This document shows, piece by piece, positions 5,870-5,953 of a stretch of 5,953 nucleotides of DNA. Within the stretch, counting starts at the first letter, position 1. Each line of letters begins with the position of its first letter. The position numbers and the translations under genes are program-made. The stretch is taken from positions 1 to 5,953 of the forward strand of contig JARBCG010000062.1 of assembly GCA_028803175.1 (NCBI GenBank). Reading direction: 5' to 3'. The notes under the pieces are model-generated. The model saw nothing but the letters and a program-made list of their open reading frames with translations, made no database searches and was not told the DNA's origin. The stretch is from Wolbachia sp. GTDB taxonomy: Bacteria > Pseudomonadota > Alphaproteobacteria > Rickettsiales > Anaplasmataceae.

Positions 5870-5953
5870 ATTGTAAAAAAACTAAGTAGGTATCCTAGAG
5901 AGAAAGAATAGCATAGGATTATTTTGCTTTATAGATGATTTTTGCAAAATAGT
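5870..5953 (+). mobile_element. IS982-family element, right copy, 5' end only
   Basis: The first 84 bases of a second IS982-type element, in inverted orientation to the left copy. From about 5909 the frame reads an LFCFIDDFCKIV-like transposase start, matching the left copy at about 92%. As in the left copy no ATG is present at the expected start. The element runs off the window end, so whether it is intact cannot be judged. Its left edge is placed where similarity to the left copy begins. Confidence 0.75.

Overview
The window looks like a piece of an AT-rich alphaproteobacterial endosymbiont genome, most likely Wolbachia (Anaplasmataceae, Rickettsiales). This rests on base composition, on decayed IS982-type transposases, on an ankyrin-repeat gene fragment, and on the style of the rnd, ccmA and typA proteins. 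It is inferred from remembered family features and not from a database search.

Layout from left to right. Positions 1-704 are a decayed IS982-family insertion sequence read on the minus strand; its transposase is broken into at least six reading-frame segments. Directly abutting its 5' edge, 702-1038 is the 3' remnant of an ankyrin-repeat gene on the plus strand, itself frameshifted. Then come three intact minus-strand genes: a 150-residue membrane-anchored protein of unknown function (2955-3407), the haem-exporter ATPase CcmA (2337-2951) and ribonuclease D (960-2198). The unknown gene and ccmA form a tight pair behind a good sigma70-type promoter (3444-3472); rnd appears to have its own weaker promoter (2221-2248). 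Divergently, the plus strand carries an intact typA/bipA translational GTPase (3570-5399), preceded by three tandem TATAAT-like hexamers and no clear Shine-Dalgarno sequence. Downstream of typA are an imperfect palindrome (5405-5438), a broken coiled-coil gene on the minus strand (5463-5828), and the first 84 bases of a second IS982-type copy on the plus strand (5870-5953, running off the window).

The two IS copies are in inverted orientation with their 5' ends facing inward, so they bracket a core of about 5.2 kb holding four healthy housekeeping-type genes, with broken genes only at the IS edges. The genes do not form one pathway: CcmA supplies ATP hydrolysis for haem delivery in cytochrome c maturation, RNase D trims RNA 3' ends, and TypA acts on ribosomes under stress.

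I did not find a convincing new biological system. The most interesting leads are a palindromic core shared between the left IS remnant and the region after typA, which may be a dispersed palindromic repeat, and the uncharacterised small membrane protein paired with ccmA. No tRNA, rRNA or CRISPR was seen. Stretches without intact genes (1-959 and 5400-5953) are accounted for by the decayed elements and remnants listed.
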